This document shows, in pieces, positions 22,581 through 30,049 of a stretch of DNA of 44,492 nt. Source of the stretch: a virus; the IMG/VR virus record IMGVR_UViG_3300036781_000327, positions 1 through 44,492 of that record; one strand, written 5' to 3'. The first letter of the stretch is position 1, and every line of letters begins with the position of its first letter. The notes beneath the pieces were generated by a model. That model did not search any database and had not been told where the DNA came from. It was given only the letters and a program-made list of their open reading frames with translations. Position numbers and translations under genes: made by a program.

Positions 22581-24487
22581 AGAGCCTTTATATATAGTGA
22601 TCGCTTAAAGTTAGTAGTCAATTCTACCGTAATGGCAAGATTATTGTCAGTAGGAACCTGAAATTGAGTTGCTGGGTTATAGGTGTACGTAATCGGGGAA
22701 GTCTGAATATTCGTTCCCCCATTTCCTCCAATGACAAATTGAGTGCTAGTTGCGACTGCTGCATTTATATTTGTATTTGTTGCCATAGTTTGGGATACCC
22801 AGGTTGTGGCATCTGTAGAAGTTAAAATTATTCCTGAAGTGCTTAAAGCACCTGCTGCTAAATAAATCCCTGAAGTATAGGTTAAGGCATTCAAACTAAA
22901 CGTTGTTGTGCTAGATCGTGTTGTCCAAGTGATTGCGTCAGTTGAGCTTGCAAGCACCCCTCCTGCACCTGAATATACGTAAACCGATCCATAAGTCAGT
23001 GCACTAATTTGAGAAGTTGTGCCACTAGTTTGCGTTGTCCATGTAAGTGCATTCGTTGAAGTTGCTAAAACGCCTCCTGCACCAGATGCTACAAATAATG
23101 AATTACCGAATATAATTGATGCAAAAGCAGAAGTAGTTGTCGATCCACCATTTGAAGTCCACGTTGTCCCATCGGTAGATGTTAATATTACATCTACTCC
23201 TGCTGCATAAAATCCAGAATTATAAATCACAGAATTTAAATTTTGAGTTGTTCCGCTAGTCCTGGAAGTCCATGTTATTCCGTCCGTTGAACTTTGAATA
23301 GACCCGTTTTGACCTACTGAAACATAGGCACTGTTTCCATAAGCTATACTAAAGATTGTAGATGAAGTTGCACTTGTTCTTGCTGTCCAAGTTGTTCCGT
23401 CTGCTGATGTTCCTACACCTCCATTGACAGTGCCATAAACATATAGGGAATTTCCAAAACCTACAGCATTTATAGCACTTACTGTATTGCTTATCCTTGT
23501 CGTCCAGGTGATTGCGTCAGTTGAACTAGATATTGATCCTCCTGATCCTACCCATACATACGCATTGCCATAAATTACACTATTAATTGCTGATGAACTT
23601 CCGCTTGTTCTGGAAGTCCAAGTGATCGCGTCAGTTGAAGTTGCTAGAGTTCCACCTGCACCAGCATAAACATAAACCCCCCCTGAACTATATGTTAATG
23701 CATTAATAGCAGAGGCGGTTCCTGAAGTCCTTGAAGTCCATGTTATTCCGTCGGTCGATGTGGCTATAACACCTCCTGCTGCCCCATACACATACGATGT
23801 TCCATAAATTACACTTTGTATAAGAGATGTAGTTCCTGGAGATCGTGCAGTCCATGTTAAAGCATCAGTACTAGTATTCAAAACTCCTGTTGAAACGGCT
23901 AAATATAATCCATTTCCAAAATTAAACGGTTTTGATCCCCCTCCTGCAATACTTGGAGTTCTTGTATTCCAGGTTATAGAATCGGTTGAAGTAACAATAG
24001 TCCCATTTGTTCCAACTGCTACATAAGTTGAATTTGCATATATTATAGCATTTAACGCCGAAATTGTTGGTGAAACTCTGGAAGTCCAAGTGATCGCGTC
24101 GGTTGAACTTAGAATTGTTCCAGCTGCCCCTACTGCACAATAAAGAACTCCATATGTTACACCGTTTAATGATTGAGCGGTTCCGCTTGTTCTGGAAGTC
24201 CATGTGATCGCATCAGTTGAAGTTCCTATTGCTCCACCATTGGCAACATTTACATAGAGTGAATTTCCAAAAGTTAGGGCGTTTGTTGCGTTCTGTGCTG
24301 TATGATTCGTCCACTGCGAACCTCCTGGATTGATTAAACCTAATCTCTGATAGAGAGCTGGATATGTCGATTGCAGATAAACTGAACCATCGCATTTTAG
24401 ATATTTGCTATTTAGGTATCCAACGCCTTGACCGTTTGCAAAATATCCTAGAGCTCCAATAGGGATACTGTCGTCATTATATGCCAT
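22577..24487 (-). CDS. Tail fibre with collar domain and about 13 beta-propeller-like repeats
   Basis: This 636-residue protein starts with a phage collar-like segment (DSIPIGALGYFANGQGVGYL, then YLKCDGSVYLQ and YPALYQRLG). From about residue 89 to 595 it holds some 13 repeats of about 40 residues. Each has S-T-D-x-[IT]-T-W-T-[ST]-R followed by a short turn, xINAxxYG and xVxVGxxGxI. The STDxxTW core resembles Asp-box (BNR) or YCF48-type blades, which form propellers that bind glycans. This is a likely receptor-binding protein. Confidence 0.78.
   Translation of the reverse strand: MAYNDDSIPIGALGYFANGQGVGYLNSKYLKCDGSVYLQSTYPALYQRLGLINPGGSQWTNHTAQNATNALTFGNSLYVNVANGGAIGTSTDAITWTSRTSGTAQSLNGVTYGVLYCAVGAAGTILSSTDAITWTSRVSPTISALNAIIYANSTYVAVGTNGTIVTSTDSITWNTRTPSIAGGGSKPFNFGNGLYLAVSTGVLNTSTDALTWTARSPGTTSLIQSVIYGTSYVYGAAGGVIATSTDGITWTSRTSGTASAINALTYSSGGVYVYAGAGGTLATSTDAITWTSRTSGSSSAINSVIYGNAYVWVGSGGSISSSTDAITWTTRISNTVSAINAVGFGNSLYVYGTVNGGVGTSADGTTWTARTSATSSTIFSIAYGNSAYVSVGQNGSIQSSTDGITWTSRTSGTTQNLNSVIYNSGFYAAGVDVILTSTDGTTWTSNGGSTTTSAFASIIFGNSLFVASGAGGVLATSTNALTWTTQTSGTTSQISALTYGSVYVYSGAGGVLASSTDAITWTTRSSTTTFSLNALTYTSGIYLAAGALSTSGIILTSTDATTWVSQTMATNTNINAAVATSTQFVIGGNGGTNIQTSPITYTYNPATQFQVPTDNNLAITVELTTNFKRSLYIKAL
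22703..24223 (-). repeat. Tandem coding repeats, about 13 x 40 residues
   Basis: The repeats are visible as recurring STDAITWTSR-type peptides spaced 36-44 residues apart. DNA such as GTGATCGCGTCAGTTGAA recurs nearly unchanged in several units, indicating recent duplication or conversion. Confidence 0.85.
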
Positions 24488-24496
24488 TTATAGTTC

Positions 24497-25858
24497 CTAG
24501 GTTATATTCCACTGTGTTCCATTATAGGTTATCGTTATTGATGCCCAGTTTGAATTTAAATTAAAAGATGATGCTCCATCAATATTTTTCCCACTAGGAG
24601 TAATAGTTATAGGATTGGCAGCAGCCGACCCGACATTATCTTTAATTACGTGACGTTGACCCGTTGCAGGGTTTGCCATAGGAATAATCGTTCTGGCTTC
24701 CGATGTATCCACTATAATTAGAGCATCCTGCGCAACTGTAGTGTAGGGATATGCTCCAGGTGCCTTAATTGCTATGGCATCGTTAGATTGGACGTGAGGG
24801 ATTTGGTTTGTTGTATCTATTAACGAATTGGATCCACTAAAACAAAGTCCACTATAAACTATAGTACCTAGCCCTGTGATTGCAGTGGAAACTGAGTTAC
24901 CGCTAGTACAGTTTGCCAGATAAAGAGTTGCGCCCGTCCCTACACTTGTTTGTCCATTAATTGAACAATTACCTAGTGAATTTGAAAGACCAGTAGAGTT
25001 AATTGTTAAATTTCCAAGTATATACGAATTACTACAAATAATATTTGAAGTAGAACTATTCGTGATTGCGTTGTAAAAAAATGTGTTATGAAGCTCAAGT
25101 GACCCTGATCCTGCAACAGTTGAAGCAGCTACGGAGGCTCCGTTATTAATCATAAAACAGTTTACAAACTGTGTGAGTGAGTTTCCTGCTTGATCAAGGT
25201 AGGCATAAGTTGCTGATAACGATCCCTGGCAAGATTGAAGGACTAATTGAACTCCTCCAGAGGAGTTGACTTCGATTGCATTGTGATTTGTTGCTAAAAT
25301 ATTACAATTTAGTAAATCTAATCGAGTAAGAGAAGATCCTGTAACCGAGATACAATAATCGGAATTTGTTTGCAATTCTATACCTGAAATAGACATAGTT
25401 CCTGCAAATGAAGCGGAAATTTTCCCTACGATCGTTACGTTTCCTTGGTCATCGCAACCATGAGCGCAAATATTAATACCTGCTGTCCCTATGAGATCTT
25501 CAGTATAAGTGCCCGGTTGAAGAAATACCGTTGCTGGTGCACCTGCTGAAACTGCTGCTGCATAAGCGACAGCAAGTGTTGTATAGTTTGCCGAGGGAGA
25601 CGAGCCAACGATGTAGATTGAATCGTGAAGATCGCTAATTGAATGAGTTGCCCAAGTAGGGTTGCTACCTGTGTTTCCTACAAGCACTTGTCCCGTGGCA
25701 CCTTCGGCGGTTGCCTGGAAAGCTCCGTTTCCCTGCGCTATAACTACTCCATGAGTTGTTAACCCGGAGTTAGTGCCAATATCTGCATAAGTCGGACTTG
25801 CTCCTACTCCTGCGCCTATAAGGGTCTTTCCGTTTGATCCCGTTCCGACGTTTGCCAT
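24497..25858 (-). CDS. Right-handed beta-helix tail protein
   Basis: This 453-residue protein has a Gly/Thr-rich start (GKTLIGAGVGASPTYADIG) and a pectate-lyase-type opening (YTTLAVAYAAAVSAGAPATV, then FLQPGTYTEDL). A long run of short beta rungs with Asn/Ser/Cys turns follows (about 130-370). The C-terminal cap (IIVDTSEARTIIPMANPATG ending TITYNGTQWNIT) is also present in the 178-residue neighbour. It is a probable tailspike or fibre; catalytic residues cannot be assigned. Confidence 0.72.
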   Translation of the reverse strand: MANVGTGSNGKTLIGAGVGASPTYADIGTNSGLTTHGVVIAQGNGAFQATAEGATGQVLVGNTGSNPTWATHSISDLHDSIYIVGSSPSANYTTLAVAYAAAVSAGAPATVFLQPGTYTEDLIGTAGINICAHGCDDQGNVTIVGKISASFAGTMSISGIELQTNSDYCISVTGSSLTRLDLLNCNILATNHNAIEVNSSGGVQLVLQSCQGSLSATYAYLDQAGNSLTQFVNCFMINNGASVAASTVAGSGSLELHNTFFYNAITNSSTSNIICSNSYILGNLTINSTGLSNSLGNCSINGQTSVGTGATLYLANCTSGNSVSTAITGLGTIVYSGLCFSGSNSLIDTTNQIPHVQSNDAIAIKAPGAYPYTTVAQDALIIVDTSEARTIIPMANPATGQRHVIKDNVGSAAANPITITPSGKNIDGASSFNLNSNWASITITYNGTQWNIT

Positions 25859-25870
25859 TCCGATTCCTAT

Positions 25871-26407
25871 TTAGAATATTTCGTAATTCGTTCCGTTGTA
25901 AATGCACTCCAGAGATTCAAATGCGTCAACGAAAACGTAGGTAGATTGCTGATCTATGGTTGCTAATCCATTTTCCGATTCGATAGTGATATGATAAGTT
26001 TGGGATTGTCCTGTTCTATCTTTAACGATGAATTGAGAGTTTTGTGGTGGAGGGTTAGCAGATCCAGCATCAGGTAGGAAAATAGTGACTGGCCCTAAAG
26101 TTGAGTCAACAGAAATAAAATAGTTATCGTCTGTATTAGCAACGAAATCGTAAGGGCTATGGTCAACATTCGGATTAGTGACGCTTGTGTAAGCTGGCAA
26201 AATTTCATCAATATTTACCAATATGCTATTTGATCCATTCGGGTTGGCTTTAACTTTTACGCCTGGCCCACCTTTTAGAAGAAATTTTCTTAAAACTGAT
26301 ATGGCAGTTCCTGCATCAGTTTCTACCTGAATATTATCTCCTGGTGGCCCACCTCCGTTACTGACTAAATCAAAGACACCTTCCAAGGAATTAAATGCAA
26401 AACTCAT
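25871..26407 (-). CDS. Fibre-associated protein sharing a C-terminal cap
   Basis: This 178-residue protein has a GGGPPGDNIQVETDAGT segment common in phage fibre proteins. Its C-terminal 85 residues (FISVDSTLGPVTIFLPDAG, QFIVKDRTGQ, IYNGTNYEIF) parallel the cap of the beta-helix protein. It starts with ATGA overlap with the upstream gene. It may be a fibre tip or an adaptor. Confidence 0.6.
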   Translation of the reverse strand: MSFAFNSLEGVFDLVSNGGGPPGDNIQVETDAGTAISVLRKFLLKGGPGVKVKANPNGSNSILVNIDEILPAYTSVTNPNVDHSPYDFVANTDDNYFISVDSTLGPVTIFLPDAGSANPPPQNSQFIVKDRTGQSQTYHITIESENGLATIDQQSTYVFVDAFESLECIYNGTNYEIF

Positions 26408-26679
26408 GAGAAATAGCTCGCTATGTCATCGAAAATGTAATTGAATCCTATTCCGAGATCAGGCAATTGCACACGATTCAGAAATCCATTCCCATCATAG
26501 CTCATTTTAAGAATGTACCATGTATTTGATGCGGTCAATGCATTGGCTGTCTGATTGAATCCTACATAAAGAAGGTTTCCATTGCTATCATTGATCAGTC
26601 TCTTTTCATACATATAATTTGAAGAAAGAACTGCTTCAAGTGCTAAAATTCCACTAAAACCTAGAACTGTCATAGTCAC
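26404..26679 (-). CDS. Small protein at the head of the fibre cassette
   Basis: This 91-residue protein (starting MTMTVLGFSGILALEAVLSS) has a beta-rich middle, DSNGNLLYVGFNQTANALTA, typical of small phage fibre-linked proteins that begin multi-gene fibre sets. No firm family is assigned. It is coupled to the next gene by ATGA. Confidence 0.55.
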   Translation of the reverse strand: MTMTVLGFSGILALEAVLSSNYMYEKRLINDSNGNLLYVGFNQTANALTASNTWYILKMSYDGNGFLNRVQLPDLGIGFNYIFDDIASYFS

Positions 26680-26720
26680 CTACCTCCTCTAATAATGCAG
26701 TTTTTTAAAGTGCCAGTCAA

Positions 26721-27167
26721 TCAGAATGGCACGTTATCAGGTAAAAAACTACTTTGTGGCGGTGGAGTGGTTGCAACAGGGGGGTGATCCTGTCTATATT
26801 GATTGTATTGTGGCTGCTGGACAGGAGGTTGCTGTGTTTGTTGATTGTATTGCCATGAGGGGATTGGTGCTTTCTCCTGAACAGGCGATTGCTTTGAGTT
26901 AATAGCTCCTTGTACATGAGCGAGCACGAAATTTTTCATTTCTTCCGAGTCATAGGAAGAGTCTAGCGAAAATGCAGGAACATAAGTCTCTTTTCCATAA
27001 GCGCTTATCTTATGACTTGCAGGCTGGCAATAGAATCCTCCTCCTTCTTTTGGATTGATCTTAAATCTAAATATTAGCTTAACTCCTTCAATGTCAACTC
27101 TTATTGTTGCGATACCGATGTATTTTTCTCCGAGCACTTCGTCAAATTTTAGGAACTGAAATTGCAT
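26721..27167 (-). CDS. Single-strand DNA-binding-like protein
   Basis: This 148-residue protein has a beta-rich N-terminal half of about 95 residues (YIGIATIRVDIEGVKLIFRF), a Gln/Pro-rich linker (QYNQQTQQPPVQQPQ), and the acidic-hydrophobic tip LPDNVPF. That layout matches bacterial SSB proteins, whose DDIPF tip recruits partners. The OB-fold half is not close to classical SSB. It sits downstream of the replication initiator. Confidence 0.6.
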   Translation of the reverse strand: MQFQFLKFDEVLGEKYIGIATIRVDIEGVKLIFRFKINPKEGGGFYCQPASHKISAYGKETYVPAFSLDSSYDSEEMKNFVLAHVQGAINSKQSPVQEKAPIPSWQYNQQTQQPPVQQPQYNQYRQDHPPVATTPPPQSSFLPDNVPF

Positions 27168-27180
27168 TTTTATCCTCGAT

Positions 27181-27378
27181 TTATTTTTCGCCGATTTTCA
27201 CGATAAAATTTTTGGTAAATGTTAAGTGTTTACAAAAGTAGCACTTGCGCTTTTTTTGTTCTTTTTCTTTTGCTATTTGACCACCTAAAACGATCAAACA
27301 GTCGTTGCATATGTCTACACTGAAATCTTTAGCCATCTTTTTTTCTTCAGGAAACAAGTTTACCATCAGTTTTTTCAT
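27181..27378 (-). CDS. Small zinc-finger protein
   Basis: This 65-residue protein carries CNDC at about 28-31 and CYFCKH at about 46-51, a four-Cys zinc-ribbon arrangement. The rest is basic. The start overlaps the end of the replication initiator gene. It could bind nucleic acid or a replication protein; the function is unknown. Confidence 0.6.
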   Translation of the reverse strand: MKKLMVNLFPEEKKMAKDFSVDICNDCLIVLGGQIAKEKEQKKRKCYFCKHLTFTKNFIVKIGEK

Positions 27379-28370
27379 ATTTTATAAGAAATGATGAATT
27401 TTTTGAGTAACTCTTTAAAATTTTCATCCTTATACTCTAGTGGTTGTGTTGCTTTTGGTCTCTCAAGCATAACACAGTAATCGTCTATAGAGAAACCGTA
27501 ATTTTCATTGAATTTGAATGTCGATTTGCATTTTTCTGCATATTCTTTGTTCTGCTGTATCAGAATTTTCTCTTGGCTTTTTTCTATCTCTTCTTTGATT
27601 TTATTGGGTTTCCACCCTTCCTTTACAGATTTTATCAATGCGCCAGTAGGATTTACAAGCTCCTTCTTATTTGCATACTGATCGAATGCTTCGCAAGCGT
27701 GAGTTAGGTGTGCGAGTTCATAAGAAATCAGCTGTGCAATGACCTTTTCCTCTAATTCGTATTTTGCGAGTAAGTCTCGTTTCTCTTCTTCATCAGATAT
27801 GATGGGAACAACAACAACAGGAGGGGAAGGAGGATTTTCCTGTTGTTGTAAGAATGCATAATTAGAAGATGTATTAATTATGCCGCCATTTTTGGCGGGT
27901 TCTATGGAACCGCCATTTTTGGCGGGTTCTATGGAACCGCCATTTTTGGCGGTTCCGCAAACATTTTTTGAATCCCCTGGGTCGCCACCGGAGAATATTT
28001 CTCTTTCCCATTCCTCGTCTTCAGGTGGCGAATTTCCTACTTTTTTCTCTCGACTAAACGCAGGGGTCACAAAGATTTTGCGCTTTTTTATCCATTGAAA
28101 AGCTCCGTCTTCTTGCTTGACCGGATAATTTTGAGTTTCCCTAACAATGAATCCACCATCCTCTAATTCTTTGTTCCAACGTTGAATATTTCGTATGGAT
28201 ACTTTTTTCATTTCGGATAGTTGTTCATCAGTGGCCCAAATATAGCCACATCTTACCGCCAGGCCCGTAATTTGCCCGAAGTATATCTTTGCTGCATCTG
28301 ATATGTTTTCGTCGGCCTGGACGTGATATGGTATGATAGCGTTGAAAGGTAAGTCTAATTGTTTCGACAT
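27375..28370 (-). CDS. Replication initiator (lambda O-like)
   Basis: This 331-residue protein has an N-terminal winged helix-turn-helix (AAKIYFGQITGLAVRCGYIW, then ATDEQLSEMKKVSIRNIQRW and LEDGGFIVRE), as in RepO-type initiators. A low-complexity middle contains AKNGGSIEP twice plus a partial AKNGG copy, encoded by 27-bp repeats that look like iterons. The C-terminal half is helical (ISYELAHLTHACEAFDQYAN, NPTGALIKSVKEGWKPNKI) and may recruit the host helicase. No phage helicase or loader is seen. AGGAGG precedes the ATG by seven bases. Confidence 0.75.
   Translation of the reverse strand: MSKQLDLPFNAIIPYHVQADENISDAAKIYFGQITGLAVRCGYIWATDEQLSEMKKVSIRNIQRWNKELEDGGFIVRETQNYPVKQEDGAFQWIKKRKIFVTPAFSREKKVGNSPPEDEEWEREIFSGGDPGDSKNVCGTAKNGGSIEPAKNGGSIEPAKNGGIINTSSNYAFLQQQENPPSPPVVVVPIISDEEEKRDLLAKYELEEKVIAQLISYELAHLTHACEAFDQYANKKELVNPTGALIKSVKEGWKPNKIKEEIEKSQEKILIQQNKEYAEKCKSTFKFNENYGFSIDDYCVMLERPKATQPLEYKDENFKELLKKFIISYKI
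27883..27952. repeat. Iteron-like repeats inside the initiator gene (candidate origin)
   Basis: There are two full 27-bp copies and a third partial copy. Each contains the palindromes CCGCCATTTTTGGCGG and GGTTC-TATG-GAACC. Origins embedded in the O gene are known from lambdoid phages. The arms encode repeated AKNGGSIEP, so the repeat is constrained at both DNA and protein level. Confidence 0.65.
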
Positions 28371-28436
28371 GTCGTTCCCTCCTGGGAATTTGATTATTTA
28401 AGGAGGAAACTGCACGGTTAGCGATTCAAAATACTT

Positions 28437-28543
28437 TTGCTATTGCACTAATTTACGCAATCTGGTATCTTTTGATATTCTTCTCTTGGAATAGTTGAAG
28501 AATAGCAAAATACCAGAAAGATTTTTATTGTTAGTGCAGTAGC
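28437..28543. repeat. Nested imperfect inverted repeat
   Basis: The outer arms TTGCTATTGCACTAA and TTAGTGCAGTAGC differ at few positions. The middle arms CTGGTAT (28462-28468) and ATACCAG (28510-28516) and the inner arms ATTCTTC (28477-28483) and GAAGAAT (28497-28503) are perfect. Together they could extrude a cruciform of about 107 bp. Confidence 0.6.
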
Positions 28544-28556
28544 TTTTAGGTATAAT
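28528..28556 (+). promoter_or_regulatory. Plus-strand sigma-70-type promoter for a small RNA
   Basis: TTGTTA, a 17-base spacer, then TATAAT. The spacing is ideal and the -10 is perfect. It points away from the flanking minus-strand genes, so it serves neither of them. Confidence 0.6.
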
Positions 28557-28561
28557 GAAGT

Positions 28562-28626
28562 CGCATGTGAGGTGCAGCTTCTGGTAATATAAGTCAGATG
28601 GCCGGATTCGCGTCCGGCCTTTGTTT
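28562..28626 (+). ncRNA. Candidate phage small RNA, about 65 nt
   Basis: The expected start is about seven bases after the TATAAT at 28551. It ends in a GC-rich hairpin (GGCCGGA, TTCGCG loop, TCCGGCC) followed by TTTGTTT, an intrinsic terminator. No open reading frame fits. It is antisense to the leader of any minus-strand transcript entering the initiator gene, so it may regulate replication. Confidence 0.5.
28600..28626 (+). terminator. Intrinsic terminator of the candidate small RNA
   Basis: There is a perfect 7-bp GC-rich stem, a six-base loop and a downstream TTTGTTT tract on the plus strand. Both neighbouring genes are on the minus strand. Confidence 0.75.
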
Positions 28627-28628
28627 GC

Positions 28629-29180
28629 TCACTGACACGGTAGCGTAGAATCGAGTTGATTCTTAGCTTCATAATTTTCAATTTCCTTTTGTATATGCCA
28701 GATTGATTCTTTTAGATCGTCCACATAGTGACTTTCATGAGGGGCTCTAAGAATGTATTCTACCGCATTGGCTAGATAAAATCCAAGGCAATACGGTTCC
28801 ATCAGCTCCTCTACCTCTTGGATATCGATCTTCTTTTTCTCAAAAAACTTTTCTGTGCATTTTTCACATGTATATTTTTTCTCCTCGAATCGAACTTCGG
28901 GAGCTTCAAATCTCCCACATTCACAACACTTCAGATCCATTAGATGCCTCCTTTTTGCTTCTTCGTATAATTTTTTTTCACAAAATGAGCAACGATAATT
29001 CTTTTTTTCTTCGAGTGTAAAGTCGGCATCATTGTACTCTAATGCGCCACAATTACAGCATTTTTGGGTGTGATTTTCCATAAAACATTTTCCGCACAGA
29101 TAGTTTTTGTCGATAACGTAGTTGTCATCTCCAGTTACTCCGCATAATTCTATACAGACACTGCAATATTGCGATTTCAT
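28629..29180 (-). CDS. Zinc-ribbon protein with a DUF3310-like C-terminus
   Basis: This 183-residue protein has several Cys pairs in its first 115 residues (CSVC, CGKC, CCNCG, CSFC, CCECG, CEKC), enough for about three zinc ribbons. From about 130 it reads YCLGFYLANAVEYILRAPHE, then DDLKESIWHIQKEI, the pattern of DUF3310, a short phage domain linked to nucleotide or DNA metabolism. DUF3310 usually stands alone at 60-100 residues, so this is an unusual fusion. Confidence 0.65.
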   Translation of the reverse strand: MKSQYCSVCIELCGVTGDDNYVIDKNYLCGKCFMENHTQKCCNCGALEYNDADFTLEEKKNYRCSFCEKKLYEEAKRRHLMDLKCCECGRFEAPEVRFEEKKYTCEKCTEKFFEKKKIDIQEVEELMEPYCLGFYLANAVEYILRAPHESHYVDDLKESIWHIQKEIENYEAKNQLDSTLPCQ

Positions 29181-29567
29181 TTATTTTCCGAACTCCTTCT
29201 CCACTGCTTCTCTTAGCCAGTCCTCGTTTGCTTCGCAATAAGGCTCAATCGTAAATTGACTATTTTCGTTTGTCTGCCCGATTGATAGCCCATATTTTCT
29301 ATAAATATTTACTAGCTCCTCGATAAAAACGAATTTGCATACAGGGTAAATATTTTCAGGTGTCCTTGTGATTCGCAAAGCATCGATCTTGTATTGGTCA
29401 AGTATTGCTTGCTTCCATGATAGATTTATCTCGATAATCCTGTGTATTTCTTCATCCTCGTTTCCATAGAGTTTGATCAATATTCTATTGGCTTTTTCTA
29501 TGGCCTGGCAGAAATTATACAAATCTTTAAGAGATCCTACGTCCTGGGCTTTTTGTTCATCTGTCAC
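29181..29567 (-). CDS. Hypothetical protein (GTG start)
   Basis: This 128-residue protein is not recognised. It is helical in the first half (DLYNFCQAIEKANRILIKLY) and mixed later. The start is GTG with GGAGG six bases upstream and overlaps the previous stop as GTGA. The stop directly abuts the next ATG. Confidence 0.58.
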   Translation of the reverse strand: MTDEQKAQDVGSLKDLYNFCQAIEKANRILIKLYGNEDEEIHRIIEINLSWKQAILDQYKIDALRITRTPENIYPVCKFVFIEELVNIYRKYGLSIGQTNENSQFTIEPYCEANEDWLREAVEKEFGK

Positions 29568-30049
29568 TTTTTTCCTCCAAACATGTCGAACTGGGTTGGT
29601 GCAGGAAATTCCTTTTTCAGGAGATCCCTAATTAATTCATTTACCTCGATAATCCTTCCCTCAATCACCGATTTATTAAGTGCCTGGCGCTTAATGTATT
29701 CCAAATGATCCTTTTCAAGCACCAAATAAATTGCTGAAGGATTTTTTAAAGGAGGCTTTTTTTTCTGTATTTTTCCGCATTTTTCCTCATTTTTTCCTTT
29801 TTCAACGGGAACCCTTCCTTTTGATCTTTTTCCCCAATGGCAATTTTCTTTACAAAATTCGATTCCCCTATCCAATTTTATCAATGCATTACAATCTTCC
29901 GGACACTCTCCCATGTCCTGTAGGAAATGTAGGTATAGGGCCCACGGTTCGCAAACTGAGTTTCCTGGATATGGGCTTTGTTTGCACAGCCTCTTCATTC
30001 TGGCCCAAATGTTGTATGTTTTTGTTTTGTACTTGTTGTGCGTTGTCAT
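29564..30049 (-). CDS. Zinc-binding / ribbon-helix-helix protein
   Basis: The first 75 residues of this 161-residue protein (KTKTYNIWARMKRLCKQSPY, VCEPWALYLHFLQDMGECPE, ENCHWGKRS) match the phage domain usually written as KTPTYxxWxxMKxRC, DMGxCP and NCRW, seen in HNH-associated proteins. The last 55 residues (SAIYLVLEKDHLEYIKRQAL, EVNELIRDLLKKEF) resemble a ribbon-helix-helix. Its first 161 bases overlap the upstream gene in another frame, and there is no clear ribosome site. Confidence 0.62.
   Translation of the reverse strand: MTTHNKYKTKTYNIWARMKRLCKQSPYPGNSVCEPWALYLHFLQDMGECPEDCNALIKLDRGIEFCKENCHWGKRSKGRVPVEKGKNEEKCGKIQKKKPPLKNPSAIYLVLEKDHLEYIKRQALNKSVIEGRIIEVNELIRDLLKKEFPAPTQFDMFGGKK

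Larger units (their letters stand above)
28371..28628. other. 258-bp non-coding region upstream of the initiator
   Basis: This region holds the initiator ribosome site, a large imperfect nested inverted repeat (28437-28543), and a plus-strand promoter and terminator that outline a small RNA. No convincing protein gene is present. It may control initiator expression or be part of the origin. Confidence 0.55.

Noticed and set aside
22703-24223. Repeat array as a non-coding satellite or integron-like element
   Set aside because: The repeats stay in one open frame with protein-level periodicity of about 40 residues.
27883-27952. Possible CRISPR array
   Set aside because: The 27-bp repeats are directly adjacent with no spacers, lie inside a gene, and no cas genes are present.
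27880-28098. Plus-strand frame with PPFLAGSMEP repeats
   Set aside because: It is the antisense reading of the 27-bp repeats in the initiator gene, and no start signal supports it.
28448-28681. 77-residue minus-strand frame in the non-coding region
   Set aside because: It runs across the terminator and promoter signals of the candidate small RNA and overlaps the DUF3310 gene end; composition is not protein-like.
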